This document shows, piece after piece, positions 36,470 to 43,888 of a stretch of DNA of 64,000 nucleotides; the stretch's first letter is position 1, and every line of letters starts with the position of its first letter. This DNA comes from an uncultured Lachnospiraceae bacterium. Its GTDB lineage: Bacteria > Bacillota > Clostridia > Lachnospirales > Lachnospiraceae. Position numbers and translations under genes: made by a program. The DNA is taken from assembly GCA_900316855.1 (NCBI GenBank), contig ONEK01000003.1:1-64000 (forward strand). The letters run 5' to 3'. The notes under the pieces were generated by a model. It made no database searches. It saw only the letters and a list, made by a program, of their open reading frames with translations, and was not told the origin of the DNA.

Positions 36470-36609
36470 AACACGAAATTTGCGAAGGCAATTTCGTGTT
36501 GCGCTCCCGAGATGATTCCGAAGGAATCCATCTCGTATTCACAAGAAGACGCATCAGCGGCTTTTTGTGAATCTACATCACGGGAAATCCGCGAAAGCGG
36601 TTTCCCGTG
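36470..36609. repeat. Four consecutive hairpins including module B
   Basis: Stems at 36470-36500 (AACACGAAATT arm), 36508-36535 (CGAGATG plus ATTCC/GGAAT), 36537-36572 (ATTCACAA arm) and 36579-36609 (CACGGGAAA, T bulge, CCGC-GAAA-GCGG, TTTCCCGTG; module B). They fill the whole gap between the two CobW-type genes. The module B copy differs from that at 21779 by a paired change (A-T to G-C) inside the stem. Confidence 0.8.
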
Positions 36610-36614
36610 TATCA

Positions 36615-37793
36615 TTAACTTAGCTTCCACAGTTCAGCCAGCGCGTCCTCGTTAAGCTTTGAGCCGATGACGCAGATCTTGCCGGTGACATCCGCGGAAC
36701 CCGTGCGCACCTGGGGCTGGCCGGGCACGAAATCGAAATGAATCCACGTGCCGTCCTGCGCGGGAAGCATTCCCTTGGAGCGCAGAACAAAGCCGTACTT
36801 TTCCTGATCATCGAGAGCCGCAAGGCGCTCCAGAACGAGCTCCGCCGTATACTTTTTCGGCGTTTCCATGCCCCAGCTCTCGAAGATGTCATCCGCGTCA
36901 TGGTCATGATCATGATGGTGCTCATGCTCCTCCTCATGGTCATGATCATGGTGGTGTTCATGTCCTCCCTCATGATCAAGGTCATGATGGTGCTCATGCT
37001 CCTCCTCATGATCATGATCGTGATGATGCCCGTGCTCCTCCTCATCGTCATCGTCATCATCATGGTGCACATGATAGATGGTATTGCCCTCGGCATCCGT
37101 CTCATGGACGCCGTGCTCATCGTGATGGTGGTGATGATGGTGATGTCCCTCCTCCGAGGAGAGAACCTCGTTCATGAGCTCACGGTTCAGGTCATCATTG
37201 CCCTCAAAGGTATCCAGGATCTGCTGTCCCTTAAGCTCGGACAAAGGCGTGGAGATGACAACCGCCTTCTCATTGAGGGAGCGGATGAGTTTGAGCGCCG
37301 TATCGATCTGCTCCGGCTTTGCGATATCGGTCCTGGTAAGAAGGATCGTGCCGGCGTTCTGGATCTGGTTTTTGAAAAATTCGCCGAAATTCTTAAAATA
37401 CAGCTTTGCCTTCGTCGCGTCTACCACGGTCACGGCGCTGTTGAGTTTCATGTCGGGAATGTTCTTCGCCGCGTTGTCGATGGCACGCATGACATCGTCG
37501 AGCTTTCCTACGCCGGAGGGCTCGATGAGGATCCTCTCCGGGGAAAACTGCTCCATAACCTGACGGAGCGATGTCTCGAAATCACCCACAAGCGAGCAGC
37601 AGATGCAGCCCGAATTCATCTCGCGGATCTCGATGCCCGCTTCCTTCAGGAAGCCGCCGTCGATACCGATTTCGCCGAACTCGTTTTCAATGAGGACAAC
37701 CCTCGTGCCCGCAAGGGCCTCCCCGATCAGCTTTTTAATAAGAGTCGTCTTGCCGGCTCCCAGAAATCCCGAAACAATATCTACCTTTGTCAT
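36615..37793 (-). CDS. CobW/COG0523 GTPase with long His-rich metal-binding region
   Basis: 392 aa G3E-family GTPase, thought to deliver metals such as zinc to proteins. Seen: P-loop GFLGAGKTT (9-17), the metal-transfer motif CICC (63-66), EPSGVGK, a base motif TRTD, and a C-terminal CobW_C domain (about 305-390). Residues 217-300 contain over 35 histidines among Asp/Glu, in repeats such as HDHDHEEEHEHHHD, which can hold many metal ions. The repeat looks tandemly expanded at the DNA level (36900-37030). No Zur box was recognised. Zinc is the likeliest metal. Confidence 0.92.
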   Translation of the reverse strand: MTKVDIVSGFLGAGKTTLIKKLIGEALAGTRVVLIENEFGEIGIDGGFLKEAGIEIREMNSGCICCSLVGDFETSLRQVMEQFSPERILIEPSGVGKLDDVMRAIDNAAKNIPDMKLNSAVTVVDATKAKLYFKNFGEFFKNQIQNAGTILLTRTDIAKPEQIDTALKLIRSLNEKAVVISTPLSELKGQQILDTFEGNDDLNRELMNEVLSSEEGHHHHHHHHDEHGVHETDAEGNTIYHVHHDDDDDDEEEHGHHHDHDHEEEHEHHHDLDHEGGHEHHHDHDHEEEHEHHHDHDHDADDIFESWGMETPKKYTAELVLERLAALDDQEKYGFVLRSKGMLPAQDGTWIHFDFVPGQPQVRTGSADVTGKICVIGSKLNEDALAELWKLS

Positions 37794-37939
37794 ATCAGAA
37801 CTGTTCTCCTTTCCCTTGATTCATCCGGACTGCGTTTGAAACTTCATCTGAAAATCTGTCCGGAGCTTCGTACGAACCTCTTTCCACATCCGCGGCGGCC
37901 CGCCGTGCCGGATCAGGCCAATCCCGGCCGCACAGGGCA

Positions 37940-38668
37940 CTACGGTTCCTTCACGCTGTAATAGTAATGTTCCACCCGGTCGGCAGGCAGCACCTGCACC
38001 GTTCCCGCGTCAGACTGGATCATCATTCCGAGAAGATATCCCTGCTCCGTGTAGACTCCCCCGCCGGAGAGCTCCTTAGTGAAATCTCCCGTGAAGCTCA
38101 TGAAATTCTCACGGGCGCCTTTGGCGCCCGTTCCTCCCCGGATGTAACTGCCGCTTTTCAGGGTTCCGTCTGCGAGAAGGTAATAGACAAAATCACCTGC
38201 ATTTTCCCTCGCGAGCGCATCGCGCGAAAACGGGGCCTGTGCCTCCTCAGAAAGAGCGCCCCTTAAGATTGCGACATCCTCGTCTTCAGAGACCGATACC
38301 ACTTCCGGGTCAATCAGGTCCCCCTGCGACGTTGTCACACGAAGCGTGTCATACACGTCATCCGTCACCCTTTTAAGGGCTGATTTCGACGTCGCGAGGT
38401 ACACGGTGAAGTTTTCCTCCTTCGTGCTGCTCTTGAAGGCATCCAGGAGGAAACCGCCGCAGCCGGGTGCAGAAGCGTCCCCGGTCCCGATCCGCACCTC
38501 CGTGCGGGGCAGCATGTCCTGAAGCTCCCGGGGCGTCCGCTTCGTCACAGCCTTCAGCGCACCGGTTGCAAAGAGGATCCCTCTTAGCACAAACAACGCC
38601 GCCACAAGGCACAACGCCGCCAGGAGCTGCCTCCGTTTTCTTTTTAATTTCTCTTCATCCTGCAGCAT
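37940..38668 (-). CDS. Membrane-anchored trypsin-fold protein lacking the catalytic histidine
   Basis: 242 aa from the ATG at 38668 (a TTG three codons upstream is possible). A basic head and a membrane span (about 14-36) precede a domain laid out like HtrA/trypsin peptidases: GCGGFLLDAF, VYLATSKSAL, SEDEDVAILRG and ELSGGGVYTEQGYLLGMMI. The Asp (131) and the SGG serine (201) are in place. At the position of the histidine in the usual TxxHV segment the sequence reads TSKS, so the triad looks broken. It may be a binding or sensing protein outside the cell. No obvious partner gene is adjacent; rnpB follows upstream. Confidence 0.6.
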   Translation of the reverse strand: MLQDEEKLKRKRRQLLAALCLVAALFVLRGILFATGALKAVTKRTPRELQDMLPRTEVRIGTGDASAPGCGGFLLDAFKSSTKEENFTVYLATSKSALKRVTDDVYDTLRVTTSQGDLIDPEVVSVSEDEDVAILRGALSEEAQAPFSRDALARENAGDFVYYLLADGTLKSGSYIRGGTGAKGARENFMSFTGDFTKELSGGGVYTEQGYLLGMMIQSDAGTVQVLPADRVEHYYYSVKEP

Positions 38669-38707
38669 GATCCGCAAAACCGGGATCCCGCAAGGCTGTG
38701 GTCCGCG

Positions 38708-38746
38708 AAAAAGAACACAGAGGAAAGCGAGGCTCCCCCTGTGCTC
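38708..38746 (-). terminator. Terminator of rnpB
   Basis: GAGCACAGGGG and CCTCTGTGTTC (minus-strand sense) form an 11-bp stem with two G-U pairs, followed by TTTTT, 30 bp past the RNA 3' end. Confidence 0.8.
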
Positions 38747-38775
38747 CTTAGGTCCCGTACAATCCTTTCATAAAT

Positions 38776-39125
38776 GTAAGCAAAGCGATAAGCCGGGTTA
38801 TGTCGTTGGACGATCATCTGTCTAGTACTGCCGTTGCCGGCAGCATCAAGCGGCCCACCTGAACACGGACCGGGCCGGCCCATTGTGTTCTGTTCGGTCT
38901 TGCTTCGGATAGGGTTTGCAATGCCCCGCACATTACTGCGCGGGCGGTAGTCTCTTACACTGCCCTTTCACCCTTACTCCGGCTGCCCGGAGCGGTCTGC
39001 TCTCTGTTGCACTTTCCCGGGAGTCGCCTCCGCCGGCCGTTAGCCGGTATCCTGCCCTGTGAAGCCCGGACTTTCCTCACGCGCACCCTTTCGTCTGTGC
39101 GCCCGCGATCGTCTGCTCTGCTTAC
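38776..39125 (-). ncRNA. rnpB: RNase P RNA
   Basis: Catalytic RNA that trims tRNA 5' ends. Seen on the minus strand: GAGGAAAGTCCGGGCTTC near the 5' end, the conserved ATAACCCGGCTTA near the 3' end, and a P1 stem formed by GTAAGCAGAGC (5' end) and GCTTTGCTTAC (3' end), all eleven positions pairing. This sets the ends at 39125 and 38776 (350 nt). A near-consensus promoter sits 8 bp before the 5' end and a terminator follows. Confidence 0.96.
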
Positions 39126-39133
39126 AGCGTAAT

Positions 39134-39163
39134 AACATACCACAGGAAAGTTTAAGGTGTCAA
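39134..39163 (-). promoter_or_regulatory. Promoter of rnpB
   Basis: On the minus strand TTGACA (39158-39163) and TATGTT (39134-39139) are 18 bp apart, placing the start of transcription at the mature 5' end (39125). Confidence 0.85.
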
Positions 39164-39197
39164 AGCATCAGCGTCAATCAGCGTCACTTTCTGAATT

Positions 39198-40910
39198 TCA
39201 CAACCCGAAGCACCCGCCTCCGACGAATTCCCTGCAGATGGAGTTGGAGGGTACGGCTGCCGTGTCGACACCCAAAATGTAATCCAGGAATTTCAGCAGG
39301 CGCTTTGCCTCGTAATATTCCTTCGAATCCGAGGGCACCGAAAACAGAAGCGGCTCCGCGAACTGCTTCAGCACAGCCTGCTCGTAGATCAGCACGGAAT
39401 TGAACACGGCATCCACGTCCTGCTGGAACGGGAAAATGTACTTTTCCTCGCCCTCGCGCACCTTTTTCCACCCGCGGATCGTATCCTGGGCGGAGTTGCC
39501 GCGCGTCCTGGCGTCGCGGATCATCCTGCGGATCAGCCGCGTGTCGGATGTGGAAATCCGGTTGTGCATATCGATGTTGAGCGACGTCATGGCGCTGATG
39601 TAGATCTTGAACTTGTTTTCATCCGGAAGGCCTGCACTCGAGCGGGGATTGAGGCCGTGGATGCCCTCGATGACGAGGATGTCACTGTCCCCGAGCCTGA
39701 GCCTGTCTCCCTTGTACTCGCGCTTCCCCTTCTTGAAGTTGAACGTCGGAAGCTCGACCTCCTCACCCGCGAGCAGGTCCGAGAGGTTGTCGTTGAACAG
39801 GTCGAGGTCCAGTGCCTCGATGACGTCGAAGTTGTAGTTGCCGTCGATGTCGACCGGCGTCTTCTCCCGGTTCACAAACCAGTTGTCCATTGACATGATG
39901 TGCGGATGGAGGCCGAATGAGCGCAGCTGGATGGACAGCCGGTGCGCAAACGTCGTCTTGCCGGAGCTCGAGGGACCGGCAATGAGGACGAACTTCACCG
40001 CCTTCCGGTTGTAGATCTGCTCCGCGATGTCCGAAATCCGCCGCTCCTGCAGTGCCTCCTGCACGAGGATCATGTCGCTGATATTGCCCTCGCAGATTTT
40101 TTCATTCAGGTCGCCGATCGTGGAAATATCGACGAGCTGCCCCCATTTCGTCGACAGGATCAGCTGATCGAAGAGGTTCCGGTAACGGTCATAGTCATGG
40201 ATGCCGTCATCGCCCTTCCCCTCGTAAAACGGACGGATTTCATCCGGATGCTCCATGGAGGGCAGGTTCAGCAGCAGCCCTCCCTGGTAGGCCTTTACCT
40301 CGAACAGGTCCACATAGCCGGCAGACGGGCACATGTACCCGTAATAATAATCGTAGAAGCCCTCAAGATTATAGACGTTGACCGTCGAGCTGCGGCGGAA
40401 ATGAAACAGCCGGATCTTGTCCTCCATTCCCTGCTGGGCAAACAGGCGCACGCCGTCATCGATGGGATAGGTCTTCTTGATGATCGGCGCGTTCCGTTCC
40501 GTGATTTCCCGCATTTTCGCCTGAAGCCCTGCCGCGTAGTCATCATCGACGCTCTCTCTCCCCTGCACGGAGCAGAAAAAGGCGGTCCCCAGCGTAAACT
40601 CCACCTTGATCCGTACGTCTGAAGCGCCTTTTCCCGCGGCGGCCTCTTCGGCTGCCAGATCCCTTGCCGCCTTCACCAGCATCATGACCGCCGTCCTTTC
40701 GTACGTCTGATGGCCGGCAGGGTCCCCCGTCGTGATCAGTGTCACCACGCCGTCCTTCTCCAGCCGCTTTGACAGCTCCCGCATCTTCCCGTTGAAATAC
40801 ACCAGGACGATCTTTCCGTTCTTTCCTCCCTGGAATTCAGAGACGATTGACTCAAACGTCGTTCCCTTTGCGCAGCTTCTCTGCTGCCCGTTCACAAATA
40901 CGGTCGGCAT
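39198..40910 (-). CDS. TGS-domain nucleoside kinase (uridine kinase-like)
   Basis: 570 aa. An N-terminal TGS-like domain (MPTVFVNGQQRS to about 60) and a threonyl-tRNA-synthetase-like second domain (with RESVDDDYAAGLQAKMREIT) precede a P-loop kinase domain with GPSSSGKTTFAHRLS, DNWFVNRE, and VIEGIHGLNP, as in uridine kinases and phosphoribulokinases. Such TGS-kinase proteins are common in clostridia; the exact nucleoside is not certain. The ATG at 40910 follows AAAGGAGG, so the 20 codons before it were dropped. A short hairpin (40951-40966) lies between it and the nif3-like gene upstream. Confidence 0.88.
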   Translation of the reverse strand: MPTVFVNGQQRSCAKGTTFESIVSEFQGGKNGKIVLVYFNGKMRELSKRLEKDGVVTLITTGDPAGHQTYERTAVMMLVKAARDLAAEEAAAGKGASDVRIKVEFTLGTAFFCSVQGRESVDDDYAAGLQAKMREITERNAPIIKKTYPIDDGVRLFAQQGMEDKIRLFHFRRSSTVNVYNLEGFYDYYYGYMCPSAGYVDLFEVKAYQGGLLLNLPSMEHPDEIRPFYEGKGDDGIHDYDRYRNLFDQLILSTKWGQLVDISTIGDLNEKICEGNISDMILVQEALQERRISDIAEQIYNRKAVKFVLIAGPSSSGKTTFAHRLSIQLRSFGLHPHIMSMDNWFVNREKTPVDIDGNYNFDVIEALDLDLFNDNLSDLLAGEEVELPTFNFKKGKREYKGDRLRLGDSDILVIEGIHGLNPRSSAGLPDENKFKIYISAMTSLNIDMHNRISTSDTRLIRRMIRDARTRGNSAQDTIRGWKKVREGEEKYIFPFQQDVDAVFNSVLIYEQAVLKQFAEPLLFSVPSDSKEYYEAKRLLKFLDYILGVDTAAVPSNSICREFVGGGCFGL

Positions 40911-40950
40911 CCGGTTTCCTCCTTTATCCTTCGATCTGAAAGCCCTGTGA

Positions 40951-40966
40951 AATCCGCGTAGGCGGA
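40951..40966. repeat. Degenerate hairpin module before the TGS kinase gene
   Basis: ATCCGC, loop GTAG, GCGGAT: the inner core shared by module B and the AATGATCCGC stem at 21852, in the 71-bp gap upstream of the kinase start. Confidence 0.4.
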
Positions 40967-40981
40967 TCATTCCGATCTCAT

Positions 40982-41764
40982 TTAAACCTCCGTAAAGGGC
41001 TCCTTCACCTTTGCGGTATAAACCGCAAGTGACGGCATTTCCCTTGCGAGATAATCCTTCATATAAGGTACGAACAGCTTCTCGATGCCGTAGTGTCCCG
41101 CGTCGATGACGGCAATGCCCTTCTCGATGGCATCGAGTCCGTTGTGGTGCGAAATATCCCCCGTAATCAGGACGTCCGCGCCCTTCCTGATGGCAGCGTC
41201 AATCTCGTCGTGGCCGGAGCCCGGCAGGATGGCCGTCATGACAACCGGCGTATCCGGGTCGCCGTAAAAGCGCACGTGCGGAATCTCGAAAACGTCCCGG
41301 ACATACACGGCGGTATCGTGCAGCGTCATGTGCTCCGGAAGCTCTCCGATCCTGCCAAGGCCCTCATGGGAAATGCTGTCCTCGTACGTCACATGCAGCA
41401 CATCGGAGTTGAGGAGCCTCAGCCTGTCCGCCGCCGCATCCGCCATACTCATCACGTCGAAATTCGTATGCATGGAATAGACTGCCATGTGGTTCTGCAG
41501 AAGCGTCACGATCCGCTTTCCGACATAGTCGGCATCCGTCACCTGCTTAATCCCGTGAAACAGCAGCGGATGATGGGTAAGGATGAGATCCGCCCCACAA
41601 CGCTTCGCGTCCTCAATCACCTCCGAGGTACAGTCGAGAGCGAGGTAGACCGAACGAATGTCCTGCGTGCTCACACCCGTCTGCAGTCCCGCGTTGTCCC
41701 AGTCCTCCGCAAACGACTTCGGGCACCATTCCTCCAGCTGGTTCATGATGGCTGATAAAACCAT
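40982..41764 (-). CDS. Nif3-like dinuclear metal centre protein
   Basis: Member of the DUF34/NIF3 family, a toroid-forming hexamer with two metals per subunit. Seen: MNQLEEWCPKSFAEDWDNAGLQ, LILTHHPLLFHGIKQ with ligand histidines, the AVYSMHTNFDV segment, and near the end VITGDISHHNGLDA and DAGHYGIEKLF. 260 aa is the short form without the PII-like insert. The start follows AAGGAG at 5-6 nt. It comes after trmK, a highly conserved pairing in Bacillota. The enzyme activity is not settled; GTP cyclohydrolase-like or metal-chaperone roles have been proposed for the family. Confidence 0.94.
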   Translation of the reverse strand: MVLSAIMNQLEEWCPKSFAEDWDNAGLQTGVSTQDIRSVYLALDCTSEVIEDAKRCGADLILTHHPLLFHGIKQVTDADYVGKRIVTLLQNHMAVYSMHTNFDVMSMADAAADRLRLLNSDVLHVTYEDSISHEGLGRIGELPEHMTLHDTAVYVRDVFEIPHVRFYGDPDTPVVMTAILPGSGHDEIDAAIRKGADVLITGDISHHNGLDAIEKGIAVIDAGHYGIEKLFVPYMKDYLAREMPSLAVYTAKVKEPFTEV

Positions 41765-41785
41765 GGCAACTCCTTCCCGGCAGAT

Positions 41786-42622
41786 TCATGCCGGCTTTGC
41801 AAGGAACGTGTGCAGGAAAACAAGAACCTGCAGCATTCCCGTCTCGCCCCGCACGGCATCGAGGCGCGCGACGGCGCCGGCGCTGGTATCCCTGTTTTCC
41901 ATGAGCTGATGGAGAACCCGGATCCTGCCGCGAAGCTCTTTGACGACATACCGGTACAGCTCCGGGTCGTCTGCCGCGATGAGGCACGGCCCGTAAAGAT
42001 CCTCCGCGCTCACGCGAAAGCTTACATCCGACAGGACCCTTAGCAGCTGATCCCGGCAGACCCCGGCTTTTGCAAGCTCCGCGTCCGGCATTTTCCCGAG
42101 CTCCTCCACATACCGGTCCCAGTCGGGGCCGTTTGTCTTTGCCCCGGGCACCGCACGGATCACCGGGTAATATTTACAGCCGTCCCGGATCAGCTGCTCC
42201 GATACGATACCGATACCGTGCCGGCGAAGAAAGCTCCGGACCAGTTGCTGTTCCGACTGCGGCCCGAGGATGAGCTCCCGGAAGCTTTGTACCTTTTCCG
42301 GCTCCGCTTCCAGGATCCTGGTCATCACGATTCCGCCCATTCCCGCGATGATCAGAGTCTGTGCTTCCCCGGTCTTATATGCCGAAAGCCCGTCGGACTT
42401 TCGCACCTCGCACCGGTCGGACAGACCGGCAAGCTCCAGGTTCTCCCTTGCAATGGCAACCGGCCCGTCAATGATGTCAAAGGCAAGAGCCCGCGGCGCA
42501 ATCCCGTCCTGCAGGAGACGGATCGGCACGTGGGCGTGGTCGCAGCCGACGTCCAGCACGACATTGCCGGGTGTCACAGCCCTTACGATCGCTTCGAGCC
42601 TTTCCGATAACCGGATGGACAT
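41786..42622 (-). CDS. trmK: tRNA (adenine22-N1)-methyltransferase TrmK
   Basis: Class I SAM methyltransferase that makes m1A22 in tRNA. Seen: LSERLEAIVRAVTPG, motif I VVLDVGCDHAHVPI, AFDIIDGPVAIARENL, and LIIAGMGGIVMTRIL. The C-terminal ~80 aa forms the helical coiled-coil domain typical of the family. The ATG at 42622 lies one base after the rpoD stop, so the two genes are translationally close. With this start it is 278 aa; the family is usually 230-240. It is followed by the nif3-like gene, as in most Bacillota. Confidence 0.92.
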   Translation of the reverse strand: MSIRLSERLEAIVRAVTPGNVVLDVGCDHAHVPIRLLQDGIAPRALAFDIIDGPVAIARENLELAGLSDRCEVRKSDGLSAYKTGEAQTLIIAGMGGIVMTRILEAEPEKVQSFRELILGPQSEQQLVRSFLRRHGIGIVSEQLIRDGCKYYPVIRAVPGAKTNGPDWDRYVEELGKMPDAELAKAGVCRDQLLRVLSDVSFRVSAEDLYGPCLIAADDPELYRYVVKELRGRIRVLHQLMENRDTSAGAVARLDAVRGETGMLQVLVFLHTFLAKPA

Positions 42623-42623
42623 A

Positions 42624-43775
42624 TCAGTCGAGGAAATCCCGCAGCTGCTGCGAGCGGGACGGGTGGCGGAGCTTGCGGAGCGCCTTGGATTCAATCTGGC
42701 GGATGCGCTCCCTCGTGACATTGAATTCCCGGCCGACCTCCTCGAGCGTGCGGCCCTTGCCGTCGTCGAGACCGAACCGGAGCCGCAGAACCTCCTGTTC
42801 CCGGACGGTCAGTGTTCCCAGAACGGATCTGAGCTGCTCGCGAAGGAGCGTGAACGTTGCGGCATCCACCGGAACGAGTGCGTTTTCATCCGGAATGAAA
42901 TCGCCGAGGTGGGAATCATCCTCCTCCCCGATCGGTGTCTCCAGCGAGATCGGGTCCATGGAATATTTGCGGATTTCCTGTACCTTTTCGGGCGTGAGGC
43001 CCATCGCTTCTGCGACCTCCTCTACAGAGGGCTCGCGCCCCAGCTTCTGCAGGAGCTGACGCTGCGTTCTCGTTAGCCGGTTGATCGTCTCCACCATATG
43101 CACCGGAATCCGGATCGTCCTCGCCTGATCCGCGATGGCCCGCGTGATCGCCTGGCGGATCCACCACGTGGCATACGTCGAAAACTTGAAGCCGCGGCGG
43201 TAATCGAACTTGTCGACCGCCTTCATGAGCCCGAGGTTCCCCTCCTGGATGAGATCCAGGAACAGCATTCCCCTGCCGACGTAGCGCTTGGCGATGGACA
43301 CCACGAGCCGCAGGTTTGCCTCCGCAAGGCGGTTCTTGGCATCAATTCCGTCGAGACGGATTTCCTCGAGCTGTGCCTTCGTCTTCCCGGACAGTGCCGG
43401 AAGCTTTTCGGCGGACTCATCCTCCCTGCCGGTTTTCTTCAGCAGGGCAGCGACCTGGCTTTTCGTGGTTTTCCGGGGATTGCCGGCATCGGTGAGCTCG
43501 CCCTTCTGAAATACCTCCGCGAGGAGGATTGCGGCGAGCGCACCATTCTCCATCGTTTTGGCGATCGCAATCTCCTCATCGGCATGGAGCAGGCGCACCT
43601 GCCCGATCTCCCTCAGGTACATCCGGACAGGATCCTCGAGGCTTCCGGTCTCCTCTTCCTGCAGCTCCTCACTGCTGTCCCCCGCATATTCCTCCTCTTC
43701 AATCTCCCGGAGCTCCTCCCCCGGGACATCATCCTCGTCCAGAAGCTTTGCGGACAGGTCATTAACTTTCTTCAT
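42624..43775 (-). CDS. rpoD: Primary sigma factor RpoD (sigma-A)
   Basis: Housekeeping sigma factor. Seen: region 1.2 [13 protein letters not shown], region 2 with [17 protein letters not shown] and [19 protein letters not shown] (-10 binding), region 3, and region 4 with [15 protein letters not shown] and [20 protein letters not shown] (-35 binding). 383 aa is a normal Gram-positive length; the N-terminal region 1.1 is short and acidic. AAAGG stands 5 nt before the ATG. It follows dnaG after 113 bp filled with three hairpins, which may influence its expression within the operon. Confidence 0.98.
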   Translation of the reverse strand: MKKVNDLSAKLLDEDDVPGEELREIEEEEYAGDSSEELQEEETGSLEDPVRMYLREIGQVRLLHADEEIAIAKTMENGALAAILLAEVFQKGELTDAGNPRKTTKSQVAALLKKTGREDESAEKLPALSGKTKAQLEEIRLDGIDAKNRLAEANLRLVVSIAKRYVGRGMLFLDLIQEGNLGLMKAVDKFDYRRGFKFSTYATWWIRQAITRAIADQARTIRIPVHMVETINRLTRTQRQLLQKLGREPSVEEVAEAMGLTPEKVQEIRKYSMDPISLETPIGEEDDSHLGDFIPDENALVPVDAATFTLLREQLRSVLGTLTVREQEVLRLRFGLDDGKGRTLEEVGREFNVTRERIRQIESKALRKLRHPSRSQQLRDFLD

Positions 43776-43787
43776 AGTTGCCTTTCC

Positions 43788-43880
43788 ATGCCTGCGAAAG
43801 CAGGCATCTATCTTGTGAAAGCCGCGAAGGCAGCTTCACACGTATTCGCACAGGCCGGATGCCAGCGGCAAAGATCCGGC
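43788..43880. repeat. Hairpin modules A, B and C between dnaG and rpoD
   Basis: Module A ATGCCTG-CGAAAG-CAGGCAT (43788-43807), a degenerate module B (43814-43840, TGTGAA arm with the GCCGCGAAGGC core) and a stem GCCGGAT/ATCCGGC (43854-43880). On the coding strand the order is C, B, A, then the rpoD ribosome site. Confidence 0.75.
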
Positions 43881-43888
43881 AGTCCTTT

